A DNA stretch of 64,000 nt from Monocercomonoides exilis (lineage: Eukaryota; Preaxostyla; Oxymonadida; Polymastigidae), in assembly GCA_001643675.2 (NCBI GenBank), contig LSRY02000036.1:662001-726000 (forward strand), in the 5' to 3' direction. Shown one piece after another: positions 1 through 11,968 of the stretch. How positions within the stretch are numbered: the first letter of the stretch is position 1; every line of letters begins with the position of its first letter. A program made the position numbers and the translations under genes. The notes beneath the pieces are model-generated. The model was given only the letters and a program-made list of their open reading frames with translations, was not told the origin of the DNA and searched no databases.

Positions 1-551
1 AAATATCACATTGAAAAAGTTTTTGACAACATTCAAAATAATCCTGATAATTGAAATGGAATGATATTTTTCTCGATGTGAACCCAAGTTCATTGAGTTT
101 TCAGGGAAAAATTAGAAACTGTAGTTTCAAAAATCTTTCAGACAATAATTATAATAATGATAACAAAGGTTCAACAAATATATACTGGCTCAAAAATGTT
201 GTTTTCGTCGAAAGAGAATTTGTCATTTGATAAAGACATAAATACGAAATATTTATTTGTGATGAAACAAAGCTCAGTTTTGACATAGCCTTTGATTTTT
301 TCAAACACTGAAATATTTCTGTCTCTTGATACCTCTCATCAAGCTGTTTTTTAATAATTAACATTTATATTTTTTGTAAATTAACTTATTCAGATCCTAT
401 TCCATAATTATTTTTATAACCCATTATTACGTAAATAAATATTTTACCAATGTTCCAAATAATGTTTAATGAACAAATGGGATTTGAATTCTGGAATTAA
501 TCAAAAACAAAGCAGGAAATAATTTATTTTTGGATTCAGTTACATTAGCCT
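1..551. other. AT-rich non-coding stretch
   Basis: I see no supported gene here. The longest open frame (149-364, minus, 71 codons) has no recognisable motif and AT-rich, non-coding-like composition. The 3' part must contain the promoter and 5' leader of the membrane-protein gene starting at 552. Confidence 0.5.
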
Positions 552-2075
552 ATGTCTATAATTGCATTTGGAAGCAATTTGTTAAATAGTAATTTTATTG
601 TTTCGTCCTTGCTGATTGGCAGCGTAATTTTAATTGGCTTTGCAATTAGTTTATGTGCTCCGCTGGATGCTTTGTTAATCATTTTTCCAATTTCGGTGAT
701 AATTTCATTATGTGCAACATTTCTTCTTTCGATGTTTTTCCACATAAGACAAGTTTGCTTCATAATTTTAAATATGCTATTAGTTTAACGAACTTCTTAT
801 TTTTCCTTAAAGATATTACTTTTTATGCTTACGTTAATTTGGGCGATAAGGATATCTGTTCATCTATCATTACGTTTTTTTCGATGCAGAGAAGATAGAC
901 GCTTGAATCCAATAAGAAATAAACCCTTCAGATCATTCGCGTTTTTTATTGTTTTGGGATTGTTTGCTTTTGCATATTGTGTTCCTTCGACTCTTGTTGA
1001 TTCAATTCGCGATATCAAACAAAAGTCTTTCAACTCAAGAGATGTTTTTGGAGTTTGTTTATGGTTGATAGGATTTACAATGGAAGTTATTTCAGATGCT
1101 CAATTAAATAGTTTTCGGAAGAAATTATCAAGCTATGGACGTATTTATCAAGGAGGTTTATGGAAATGGATGAGACATCCAAATATAGTTGGTGATGTAC
1201 TCTCTATTTGGGGCATCTTTATCTTGTCTTCTTCTGCGCTTTTGAGATATGAATGGTTTTCGATTCTCGCTCCATTATTTTTGACTACGATGCATTTGTT
1301 TGTCACTGGTATTCCTCCATTGGAGAGGGCAATGGCTTGGAAAGAATGGATGGATGGTGGGTTTATGTTGTGGCAGCAGTCAACAGGAAAATATCTCCCA
1401 TTTCTGGCCATGTGGCGATCAGCGAAGGCGAGAAAGCTGCAGAAAAAGCAAATGCAGCAGCTTCAAAAGCAGAATTCAAATGATAGCTTTTTGAATAAAA
1501 GGAATAATGAAAACGAGAAAAGAGAATTAAACAATATCGATAAGTGCTTTCAGAACATAGATGATGGTCGATTGAAGAAAAGAACCACTGAACTTCATCT
1601 GCCATTCCAAGGAAAGAGTGCAATGATGGGTCCATCATATACCGTTGGATATTCTTGCCCATCTAATCTCTATTACAATGATAGCGAAAATGAATATGCA
1701 TTCGAAGTATCTCGTCCTCCTATCACCGTCAGAGACAGGCACGCAAATGACAGAGATATTCTGCAAAAAACACATCAACACCAAACACATCACCATCACC
1801 ATTCATCACTTAGCAGACACGATTTCACTGTTGAGATATCTCCAAACTGCGTTAGAAAAACTGTGGGACAGTCAATTTATCCATTCTCAGCAACATCACT
1901 CCCTATTTGTTCATCAGCAACTCCAGAGCATTCTTCAGCCCTTCTCACACCAATGACCCTTCGCTCACAGAGAGTGCTAAATGTGTATGGCAATGCCGCA
2001 GGGAAAATGGGGAAGCAGATTGATAGATCAAGCATCTCTTCGCAACTTGGAGGAGAAGAAGGCGGAGGAATCTGA
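552..2075 (+). CDS. DUF1295 / steroid-5-alpha-reductase-like membrane protein, two exons
   Basis: Proposed exons are 552-752 and 813-2075 (487 aa), joined by a 60-nt intron with donor GTTTGC and acceptor TTAAAG. A 30-nt intron at 783-812 also keeps the frame, so the donor is uncertain. The N-terminal exon is almost entirely hydrophobic (two to three membrane spans). The second exon has the family signature GLWKWMRHPN, which matches the NADPH-binding C-terminal motif of DUF1295 and steroid 5-alpha-reductase-like proteins, followed by further spans up to about residue 210. The last 250 residues are a hydrophilic, Gln/His/Ser-rich tail with a His run, not part of the family fold. By family it would be a multi-span reductase-like enzyme of endomembranes; the substrate cannot be told. 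It is convergent with the DnaJ gene downstream. Confidence 0.72.
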
Positions 2076-2619
2076 TTCTTGAGAGTACCATCAATGTTTA
2101 TAGAGATCTTGTTTTGTCATTCCTTTCATTTTGAAGCATTAAAAAATATTTTAGTTGTTGAACTTTCTAGATTTTTGTGAAAATTTTCTGACAAAAAAAA
2201 AAAACATTGACAATTGTCATATTCGTTTGATGAGAAATGTACTTTTTTTTGATGAAGAGATAATATGAAATGAATGAAAAAATGAATTTATCATGAAAAG
2301 GAAGTCTTGTTACGCTTATGAAAGAGTATAGAAGTATAGAACATTGGTAAAGACGTACATTGAATTCTCAAATCTGCAAAGTTTGCATTTAGGCATTAAA
2401 AACATCGCCTATGAATTCATCAGAACACGCTATCGTGCCTATTCCGATATTGAAATGAATCCCAAAAGTCGCTCTTCCTCATTTAAAAATTCATTGAAAT
2501 AAAATATGATAATATCCAAAAGCAAAATATAATAATAATCTATAAATATTTAAATTATGACTTTCACAACAAATATTTATTATTATACGCTCACCCTCCG
2601 TTGATTTCCTGCCTTTATT
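2076..2619. other. Convergent 3' intergenic region
   Basis: AT-rich spacer between the stop of the DUF1295-like gene and the stop of the minus-strand DnaJ gene. It holds several AATAAA-like and poly(A)/poly(T) stretches suitable for 3' end formation on both strands. I see no gene. Confidence 0.5.
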
Positions 2620-4088
2620 TTATTGACTAACACAGCCAACTTGTTGACCTCCTGCTCCTCCTTCATATTCGTAGTCATCATCATCGGTATCTGTTGCTCT
2701 TCCTTCCTTTCCATCAGATCTTCTGTAGCCTCCTCTTCCCGAGCCACTGCTGGCAGTGTCTGGATCAATTTCAGTAAGTTCGCAAACTTCATGATCAGCA
2801 GTTGGCGCAGGTGGTTTAGCTGGAGTGAATATGATTTGCAAAATAGTCTGAGCCTCTTTTGTAAGTGTTCCCTTTTCAGGATAAACCACCTCAAAATGGA
2901 CAACAAGATCTCCTTTGCTCAAAGGATCGCGGTAGACAGGCATCCCTTCTCCTGCAACAATACGCACATCACCTGGCTTGATAATCTCTCCACCAGCAGC
3001 ACTAACCAAAAGCACACGCTTGTCGAGCGTCTCCACACAAAATGAGAACCCGCATAAAGCTTCGCCCAACGAAATTTTCTTTTTGATGTGAAGATCTGAT
3101 CCTTGTCGTTGAAACAATTCATGAGGTTTCTGATCAACAATAATCACAACATCGCCAGGCTCCATATCTGGCTCTTGATCCCCTTCATTCTCAAATACAA
3201 TTCGCTTGCCAGGCTCAGTCCCTGGCTCAACATGCACTTCAAGCACTTTTTTTGCACTAACAACACCTTCTCCTCCACATTCTTTGCATTTGTCTTTTTC
3301 TTTAATGGTTGTTCCTTTCCCGTTACATTGTGGGCAAGTTTCTTGTGATTGTTGAATAAATCCAGGGCCTAACTGTCTCATTACGAGTCGAACACCTTGA
3401 CCATTGCATCCTGAGCAAGTCTTTGAGCCTCCAGATTTCTTGGTTCCCTTTCCATCACACTCGCTGCACAAGACCTGCTTTGAAAGCTTCATTTTTTGAG
3501 TTTTTCCATGATAAAGGTCAGCCAGAGAGCATTGAATATGATGAACAACACTATCTCCCTTTCTTCTTCTTCTTCTGCTACCTCCACCTGGGAAAAATCC
3601 TCCCATTAAATGCTCGAATATTGATGTGGCAGGAGTGTATTCTTCTCCTTTAAGTCCATCTTCTCCATGACTTTAATATCAACAAAAATTTCAATGAAAT
3701 AAATCAATAAAATTCGATCCATTAATATAAATAACAAACGTATCATATATTTCCTTTTTTTCTGGATTCGAGAGGATTTCATAGGCCATTCCAATTTCTT
3801 TAAACTTTTCAGAAGCTTCCGGATTATCTTTCTAAGCAAGTAATAATAATTCATCAAAAAATGTTCATATTTCAATCAATATAAATGCGAAATAAAAACA
3901 ATAATACAGTAATTTTTTCAAAATTTCACAATCGTTTAATAGAAAGCTTTGCATTTATAAAGAATAAAGCACACGTTTTTATCTGGATGCCACTTTAAAG
4001 CCATCTTTCTATATGCCTTTTTAATATCATCTTGCGAAGCAGATGGATCAATTCCAAGTATATCGTAGAATTTCGTCTCCTTTACCAT
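2620..4088 (-). CDS. Type I (class A) DnaJ/Hsp40 co-chaperone with CaaX box, Ydj1/DNAJA2-like, three exons
   Basis: Exons on the minus strand are 4088-3975, 3740-3831 and 3670-2620; the introns are 143 and 69 nt. The phases join exactly to 418 aa. The J domain (1-70) has the HPD motif at 34-36, a Gly-rich linker follows, then four CxxCxGxG zinc-finger repeats begin near residues 137, 154, 181 and 197, and then the client-binding and dimerisation domains. The protein ends in CVSQ, a farnesylation-type CaaX box like that of yeast Ydj1, so membrane tethering is expected. The family stimulates Hsp70 ATPase and delivers unfolded clients in the cytosol and at the ER or mitochondrial surface. The gene is divergent from NAT10 across about 170 bp. 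Start choice: the first ATG of the J domain gives the standard [12 protein letters not shown] opening. Confidence 0.97.
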
Positions 4089-4261
4089 GTTTACAGATAA
4101 TTTATTATCTTTTATTGATCAATTGCCATAAAACAAATAAAATCAATTTGCTCATTGCAATTGTTTAATTGATAAAATAACTTTGGTCACAAATTGACAG
4201 AATAAAAGCTAATAATAAGGTTTTTGAAAAATTGAATGACCATAATAAATTATTTATTAAT
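4089..4261. promoter_or_regulatory. Shared divergent promoter region, DnaJ / NAT10
   Basis: Only 173 bp separate the start codons of the minus-strand DnaJ gene and the plus-strand NAT10 gene, so both 5' leaders and core promoters must lie here. The sequence is AT-rich. I could not identify a convincing core element such as the Trichomonas-type initiator. Confidence 0.5.
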
Positions 4262-7200
4262 ATGAAAAAGAAGGTTTGTTTATTTGTGTTTATACTTTTC
4301 AACAAATGCTATTTCCGATGAATCTGGCATCATTATTTTTTATATGCACTTTATTGTGCTGATCATTGAATGACTATTGTTATTAACCAGATTGATAATC
4401 GGATAAGAACTTTGATTGAAAACAACGTGAAGAAGAATCATAGATCATTTTTCGTAATTGTCGGTGATAGAGGAAAAGATCAGGTATGAGTTGGATTGAA
4501 ATTTTCATTTTTTAATCTTATATATCGATTTGATTTCTCAATTTAGGTTGTTAATCTTCATTACATTCTTTCACACGCTGCTATCCGACCAAGACCAACC
4601 GTATTATGGTGTTATAAAAAGGAACTTGCTTTGAGTAGGTATGAGCTGGTTTTTGTATTTCAATGTAGAAGATTTCTCTCTATTTTTTTTATTTTTTGTG
4701 AAATAGTCATAAAAAGAAACGTATGAAGCAAATAAAAAGAATGGCACTAAAAGGACTTGTCGACAAGGAAAGCGACAATCCATTTGAGCTTTTTATGTCT
4801 TCTACGCAAATTAGATGGTGCTATTATGCAGAAACTCATCAGATCCTTGGACAAACTTTTGGCATGTGCGTTTTGCAAGACTTTGAATCGATAACCCCAA
4901 ACCTTCTGGCTCGGACAATTGAAACAGTGGAAGGAGGAGGAATTGTTGTTCTTTTGTTGCAAACTATGACGTCTCTTCGCCAACTGTACACAATGACTAT
5001 GGAAGCTCACCAAAGATTTAAAACTCATTCTCACAACGATCTCGTTCCTCGCTTCAATGAACGATTTATTCTTTCTCTTGCTGCTTGCAAATCGTGTCTT
5101 GTCGTTGATGATGAACTCAACATACTCCCGCTTAGCAATCATATGCTTACGCTTCGGCCAATTGGAGAAAGGAAAAAAATGAGAGAGAGAGAATTTGAAG
5201 CGATGATGCTTGGTCGCAAGCCACAGAGCAACTCGAAAGCGAATGCAGGTGAACGAGAAGGGAAAATCTCTGAAGGAGAAGAAGGAGAAGAGGAAGAAAC
5301 AGAGGAAAGCATCGCAGAGAAAGAGAAGATGGAGAAGGAGGCTGTGATGAGAGAAGCAGAAGAGCTGACTTCTGAATGGAGCGGTGCGAAGGCCGTTGCT
5401 GCTGTTCTCGGAAGGCTTCTGCCACTCGCCAAAACTGCTGATCAATGCAGCGTGCTGAACCAAATGCTCCGGTCGCTTGCCTTTTCGCCTGTTGGTGCCG
5501 GTGCTGCGGTGCAGTCGTCTGAAACTGCTGCCTCTCCTCCCATCACCGTTTCAGTCACTGCTCCACGTGGGCGAGGGAAGTCAGCAGCGCTGGGGCTGGC
5601 TATTGCAGGTGGCGTGTGCCTGGGGTATTCATCGGTGGTGGTGTCTGCACCATCGCCAGAAAATGTTAGCACAGTGTTTGAGTTCGTGATGAAAGGGCTG
5701 GCTGCGCTGGATTATGCCGAGCACACAGACTTCGAGGCACGCAGATCCACGTTGGCGTCACAGATGAAGTGTGTTGTGGAGATACACGTCACCAAGACCC
5801 ACCGCCAGCGCATCTTTTATGTGGGGCCAGGCGCTCTGAACACAGTCGCCGCCGGGCAAGATCTCGTGGTGATCGACGAGGCAGCAGCGATTCCTCTGCC
5901 GCTGTTAAAAAGTGTGCTTTTGGGATCAGCCGACAGCAAACGCGGTAGAAGCCTCTCAGAACGTGCTGCAGGCGGTACTGGGAGAGACAGCGTGGGAGAC
6001 AGAGGGAGCGGAGTGGTGATTGTGTCGTCGACAATCAGCGGGTATGAAGGCACAGGGCGTTCGCTCTCGCTGAAGCTGATGCGCGAGCTGAGACGGATAA
6101 GCGTGCCCAATCCACAGCTGGCAGCAGCTCTATCACGGCCTTCGTTGAGAGAATCAGGCAAAAAGGCAGGCAAAGAAGAGGATGCAAAGCACAAGCCGTC
6201 CCAACAGCAGCAGAGCCAACAGGTGACGCAGGCACGGAGCCTTGTGGAACTGGAGCTATCTGCACCTATCAGATACTCCATGGGCGATGATGTGGAGTCC
6301 TGGCTAAACTCACTTCTGTGCTTGTCTGCTGCATATCCTGGTGCATCTGCTGGGGGAGCGTCTTCGTTGGCTGTCCCCAGCGCATCGCTTGCTTTCCCTC
6401 CTTCTCACTTGGCCATTCTGTCTGACCCTCCTTCGCCTGCTGAGTGTTCCTTGTACCAGCTGAACAGAGACACCCTCTTTTCATTTCACAGAGGAAGTGA
6501 GCTCTTCCTGCAGCAGCTGGTGTCTCTGTTTGTGTCCTCGCATTACAGAAACTCCCCCAACGACCTTCTTCTGATGGCTGATGCCCCGGCTCATCCACTT
6601 TTCGTCCTCCTGCCTCCTATCAGCAAGACTGCTAACACAATCCCGTTTATCATAACTGCTGTTCAGGTTTGGAATTTTTTAGTTATTTGTTTTTCTCTGA
6701 TGAAAGAGATTTCATTTCTTTATTTCATGTGTTTGTTATAAATTGCTTTTCGGTTTCAAACGAAAAAATTTGTTATCACTTTTATAAATTATGTGCAATG
6801 TTGTTTATTTCTGTTCAGATTGCGTACGAAGGATCCATTTCTCGTGACATTGTTCTTTCATCATTGGCGCGTGGGCAGCGAGCGTCGGGTGACATGATCC
6901 CGTGGACGATCTCCAACCAATACCAAGACCCTGCCTTTGCTGAGCTGTCTGGTGCAAGAATCATTCGCATAGCCACACAGCCACAGCTACAAGGGATGGG
7001 ATATGGGCTGAGGACGGTGGAGCTGCTGAGGAAGTGGATGGAACAGAACGTTGCGTCTGATGAGAGCGCAAGCATCACAGCGAATAGAGACATTGAGGCA
7101 ACTGCGTCTATTGTGCAGCAGACGGAACAAGATGATTCATCAAGCGATGATGATGAAGATGACGAAGACGATGATGAAGGAGAAAAGTTGGGACAGAAGA

Positions 7201-8243
7201 AGAGAATGAAGAAGGCTGATGGCACTTCTGTGGACGCTTCTTCTTCTTCTTCAAGTGGTTCATCAGATGCATCCACTCAGCTCTACACAGAACAACTTCT
7301 ACCACGTCCCACACTTCCACCTCTTCTCCTCCCTCTTTTCGGATCTTCCTCCTCCTCTTCCTCAGAGACAGTTGCACATCCTCCTCGCCTGCAGTGGCTG
7401 GGGACGGCACATGGGCTGACACTGCCTCTGCTCTCGTTCTGGCTGAAGACAGGAATGATACCACTTCACATCAGACAGACGCCGAATGAGCAGACGGGAG
7501 AGCATTCGTGTGTGATGCTGATGTCACTCAGACATCGTGTGAGCCACAAAAGGAAAGGAAACAAAAAGACAAAGGGAAAGAAGAAGAGCAGAAAAAGCAG
7601 CAAAAGCAGCAGCAGTGCTGATCATTCGATGAATGATTCTTCAGACGAGCAATCAGACGAAGAGGATGAAGAGGATGAAGACGAGGACGAAGATAACATC
7701 CAGTCCAACTGGCTCGAGGCATATTCTGCTGACTTTACGTCACGTCTGTGCACTCTGCTCTCATTCAGCTTTTCTTCATTCAGCACAGCACTTGCACTGT
7801 CTCTGGTTGATCCAAAGAAGCAGCTGGTGGGCTTACTCCAACGGCGCAGCGATGCAAACAAAGAGAAAGCAAACAGAAACGACGAGAAAGTGCAGGCAGC
7901 GTGGGAATCAGCATTTGCCGCTTCTTTTCCTCGTCTGAGTGCGAAGACGCTTCCGCTGCATTTGAGTGACTATGACATGAAGCGGCTGGAGAGCTATGGG
8001 AAAGACCTGGTGGACTTCCATCTTGTAATGGATGTCATTCCGACGCTGGCTGCTCTTTTCTTCACTCGACGATTTCGATGTGAGGCGACGCTGATCCAGC
8101 AGAGCCTGCTGGTGGCGATTGGGCTGCAGAGGAAAGGGATCGACGAGTTGGCGGAGGAGCTGACGCTGCCTGTTGAAACATTGCTGGTGCAGCTGCAGAA
8201 ACTCATCCGCAAAGTATACAGCGCTCTTCATGAGCTCAAATGA
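4262..8243 (+). CDS. NAT10: RNA cytidine acetyltransferase (NAT10 / Kre33 / TmcA family), five exons
   Basis: Exons are 4262-4273, 4391-4483, 4547-4638, 4707-6666 and 6819-8243. All phases join, giving 1193 aa. The first coding exon is only 12 nt and encodes MKKK; the protein then continues IDNRIRTLIE, as in NAT10. Recognisable blocks in order are the N-terminal DUF1726 region (VGDRGKDQV, VLWCYKKELALSSH, QTFGMCVLQDFE), the helicase-like ATPase with P-loop GRGKSA near residue 353 and acidic VIDEAAAIP, the GNAT motif RIATQPQLQGMGYG near residue 768, and the C-terminal tRNA-binding region. The family makes N4-acetylcytidine in 18S rRNA and tRNA, using ATP and acetyl-CoA, in the nucleolus. It is about 170 aa longer than the human protein because of three charged inserts (about 228-288, 824-860 and 960-1010) rich in Glu, Asp, Ser and Lys. 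Confidence 0.97.
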
Positions 8244-9111
8244 ATAATATGCATTTCATAATGTTTTTTTTAATAAAAATAAATAAACATCACTTCACTC
8301 AAACAAGAAAGTTGTGTGTTTTTTTGTAAAGCAAAAATCGACCTTTGTGCCACAATCAGCAAAGAATGAATGTCAATTTAATTCCAGCAAATACTTGTGA
8401 AATGGCTGAGTTTTCATTCACAATGTGAAAAATAAACTACAAATGAAAAAGAAAAAATCGAATTGAAATAAAAAAAAAAGAAAATTAAATAAAACTGTTA
8501 GTAGTTTTGAGTAAATTGAACGTGATTGATTTTTCTGTCTATTCTTCTCTCAATGATGAAATGCATATTTATGAAAAGAAACAAAAAGAAAAGTGCCACA
8601 TTAAATGCACATACACGCAATTTATTCTAATCAGATTTGAATGATAACAGAGCATGAAAAAAATGAATTCTTTTAACAACTTTCATCAAAAGAAGCATTT
8701 GCAAAAATAAAATTGTGGATAATTCTACAAAAAATTAATAGATTGTTATAAGTTGGCAAAGCTGTTTCCTGCTTTCGATTTCTGGAAATCAAGCTTTTAA
8801 ACAAAACATTATGAACCTGTGAAAAAAAAGAACCATTTCACAATCTTATAAATTCTCAAAAAAGGATAGTTTGATTTCGTCATCTTCACTGCAAACTTCT
8901 GTGAAAGAAAAAGAAACACAAAAGAAACGCAAAATTACTACAGCACAAATCTTTTGCACATTGCAATCTTATCTGTCATCGCCTTGCTCCATATCAGTTA
9001 TATCTTGTCTGCTATTTCCTTTCTCTCTCTCTTCCTCTCCCTATCTCCATCTATTTATCTATCTATTTATCTATCTGTTCATCTGTTTCTATCTCCCTCT
9101 TCTCCTCTCTT
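8244..9111. other. Convergent intergenic region with a TCTA-type simple repeat
   Basis: AT-rich spacer between two convergent genes. The part near 9048-9085 is a short imperfect tandem repeat of TCTATTTA/TCTA units in a pyrimidine-rich stretch. I see no coding signal; the open frame at 8871-9191 is low-complexity and overlaps the 3' end of the next gene. Confidence 0.5.
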
Positions 9112-11728
9112 TTAATTTGGAATTCCCAAATAAACAGCACACTCTCTCATCCACTCACCGACAGTGGCACTCGAATGGTGCACAAACATAACAACAACAT
9201 CGCAAACACCTTCTTCTTCCTCAACACGTCGGACAGCTTCGTCCACCTTCAGAAATCGCCCCTTCTCTTCTTCTGCCGCCTTCCGCAGCTGCTCAACATC
9301 CGCCTCGTCTTTCTGTCCCTTTTCTTGTTCCTCTCCTCGATTCGCTTTTCTATTTTGACTCTTTTCCTTCTTTGAATCTTTCTCTCTTTTCTCTCTTTCT
9401 CGTTTTCTGATGTCTTTAAACAGTACACGCACGTTTCTCCTCTCCCTTTTCGCCCTCTCATTCATACACTGCAACAGCCACCCAGCTGAGCTGAGGATGT
9501 TGTGTGTGCATTCAGCCACAAGCACATCCAGTAACGCACTCATTGTGAATGGGAAGAAGGGCACCTGAATGGAGGAGTAGACTACTGGAGAAGAGGAAGA
9601 AGAGGAGGAAGAGGAAGAAGAATTGAATGTATTAAGAGACTTAACAGATGAAGCAGAAGAAGCAGAAGAAGCTGTCTGTTTGGAAGAAGATTGAGACGAA
9701 AGAAGAGAACTTGATGACGCGGCTGGTGAAGTGGGTAGGTCGAAGTTGAGAGTGGCTGTTTGTGAAGTGACAATTTCAGTCAAGTCCAAAAGAGACGACG
9801 AAGCGAATATGAATCTGCAGCAGTCGATTGCCAGTTTCTTTCTTCGGATGGCCAAAGAACGAGTGGTTGGCATTGAACTGGGTGGAGCATACACAAGAGA
9901 AGGCATTTGAGATGAGGAAGAGGAGGAAGAAGATGATGATGATGAAGTGTTTGTCCCCTGGCGAGCTGGCTGTGATGTGGAAGGAGGCTGTTTGGCGTCG
10001 ACTGAAGTGATTGAGTACGAGCGCACAGATTGAGATGAGTATGCAGTGGCAGATGTTGAAGGAGAGGAAAAGGAGTCTTCTTTGTTCTGTTTGGTCTTAT
10101 CAGAATTGCCTGTTGAAGACGAAGAAGGAGCCTGTGAATGAGTGGTTGATTGCGCAGGCAGAGGAAACGCGTAGCGATATGATCTGTGTGTAGATATCTG
10201 GATGAAGTGTAGAATGTCTGACAGCAGCGGAGAAGAAGGCAGCCCATACGATGCAACAGCAACAGAGGAGGAAGAGGCAGAGGCCGAGGCAGTCGCAAAG
10301 AGAGAAGCCTCAGGCGGGGGAGGGTAGACAAGCAGATGGGCAAAGAACGACTTGTGGTAGAGGAGGTCAGAAATCAGCTCCATCGCATCGCACATCAGAC
10401 ACTCTTCAGACTCCACTTCATCGATCGAGTGGAGGCGTCTGTCTTCTGTCCGCGAATAGACAACTTCCAGCTCTTCTGCTCGTGTTGGCAGTATTCCCAG
10501 CGCCTCGTCCCGCTTTCGCCGCTTCTTCCGCATCTTCAGCTTCTTCTTCCGCCATTCGGCTTCTTCTTCTGCACGTTTGGATATTGATTGCGTTTTATCT
10601 CCAGAAGCAGCAGAAGAAGCAGAAGCAGTAGAAGAAGAAGAAGCATATTCGATGGATAATTCATCTTCTGCCTCGTTTCTAGAATGTGACTGGCTTCTCC
10701 GCAAGTCGAGTATCTGCTGCATGCACCCGCTCACTCCTACACGCTGCTCAAAGAACAGAAGACGCTCCTCATCCCAATTGATAAGACGGCCCAGTGTGAT
10801 CAACGCAGAACACACAATCCTTCTGAAGTAGAATGAAGGAGCTGGCGAAAACACAGATTCTGTGGATGCAGAAGAAGAAGAAAGAGGAGGAGAACTGGTT
10901 GGATGCTGGCTTGAACTTTGATTTGTTTCATTTTTGGAATCTCTTTCTTGCTTTCTTCTTTCTGCTTCATCAGTCTTTGCCTTCATAATTACAGTGTACA
11001 TCGTCTCATCCGTGCGCCGCTCCAGCATTATTCTCCTGTTTTCTGATGAAATATCGCATGTTTAAATGGAAAAAGGATATGCACAAAAAAGAATAGTATT
11101 TGTTGACATATTCAAATTTTATCAAAAATATTTTTGTAAAAGCCAAACCTTCACAATCACTAAGGCACTGAACTGCCAAAAGATATTTGATTGCGTTCAT
11201 CTTTCGCTCATAGATTTCTTCTTCGTCGTCATCTTCATTTTTCTTCTTTTCCTTTGAGCTTTCTTCATAGAAAAGCCCCACACATTTTTTTATTCCCATC
11301 AATAGATTCAATAAAATAACATGAAGAGTAGTTGCATCGACAGGAACACCCTTCATTGCAAAAGCAACAGTCGTGCATGCAGACAACAGTGATTGATTTT
11401 CATATTTCTGTTCTTCTTGTGTCATCGGTTCTATCTCTGATACAGATTTTCGTACAAATGGTGAATAGCCGATATTTTCACTAACTGAAAGAATCATAAC
11501 TTCATATCGAGACTTTAAGTCTGTGGCTGTAAATAAAAGCTGAAACGGATTAGGTTCAGGAGTTGCTCCGACAAATATTGCACCTCGATAAGAGATTATT
11601 TCGAATATTCTGAGAATAGCCATCCTTTGAAGGGTAGTTGGCTCTGTTTTCTTAAAAATTTCAAGAAAACTTACATAGTTAGATGCGACAAATTCTCTAA
11701 GATCCGAGAAAATCATCAGCTTCATCAT
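9112..11728 (-). CDS. Unrecognised Ser-rich protein, possibly helical-repeat; N-terminus uncertain
   Basis: Two minus-strand exons are supported: 11728-11149 and 11042-9112, with a 106-nt intron (donor GTTTGG, acceptor TCATCAG). They join in phase to 836 aa from the first in-frame ATG. The frame stays open upstream to about 11800 behind an acceptor-like TTTATTTAG, so at least one more 5' exon is likely. The first 190 residues are helix-rich and hydrophobic, resembling an ARM/HEAT-type repeat, though I cannot name a family. The rest alternates poly-Ser tracts and acidic or basic stretches with short ordered islands (for example SALLDVLVAECTHNIL and LGRLINWDEERLLFFEQR). Function is not recognised. 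Composition changes from AT-rich in the first exon to GC/AG-rich in the second. Confidence 0.65.
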
Positions 11729-11897
11729 TGAGCTTATTCTTATTAGAGAACGTTCTTTTGTATCGTTATCTTGGGTAAAATAGTCTTTGACTAAATCTAA
11801 ATAAAAATTAATATTTTATTAGCAAATAATGAAAGAGTAAATGCTAAAATAAATTAAATGAAAGTCAAAAAACTTGTAACATGAATAAATAACGTGT

Positions 11898-11968
11898 CGC
11901 ATGAATCTGGGTTATAGTCAATATATATAAGGTTTGGATCATCAGGAGCAGATACGCATAACCCCATT
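11898..11968 (-). other. Possible 5' coding exon with MGLCVS start
   Basis: On the minus strand an ATG at 11968 opens a short frame starting MGLCVSAPDD and continuing LIYIDYNPDSCD, followed by a GT at CGACAC|GTTATT. It reads like protein, and MGxCxS is a typical myristoylation/palmitoylation start. Its donor phase (2) does not match the obvious acceptor near 11800, which needs phase 1. Joining to the gene downstream is therefore unproven; acceptors at about 11737 or 11732 would restore the frame. Confidence 0.25.

Noticed and set aside
4747-5463. 238-codon minus-strand frame opposite NAT10
   Set aside because: Shadow of the coding strand; no motif, while the plus strand encodes conserved NAT10 blocks.
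9780-10343. 187-codon minus-strand frame rich in Leu/Pro/His
   Set aside because: Out-of-frame reading of Ser-rich codon repeats in the unknown gene.
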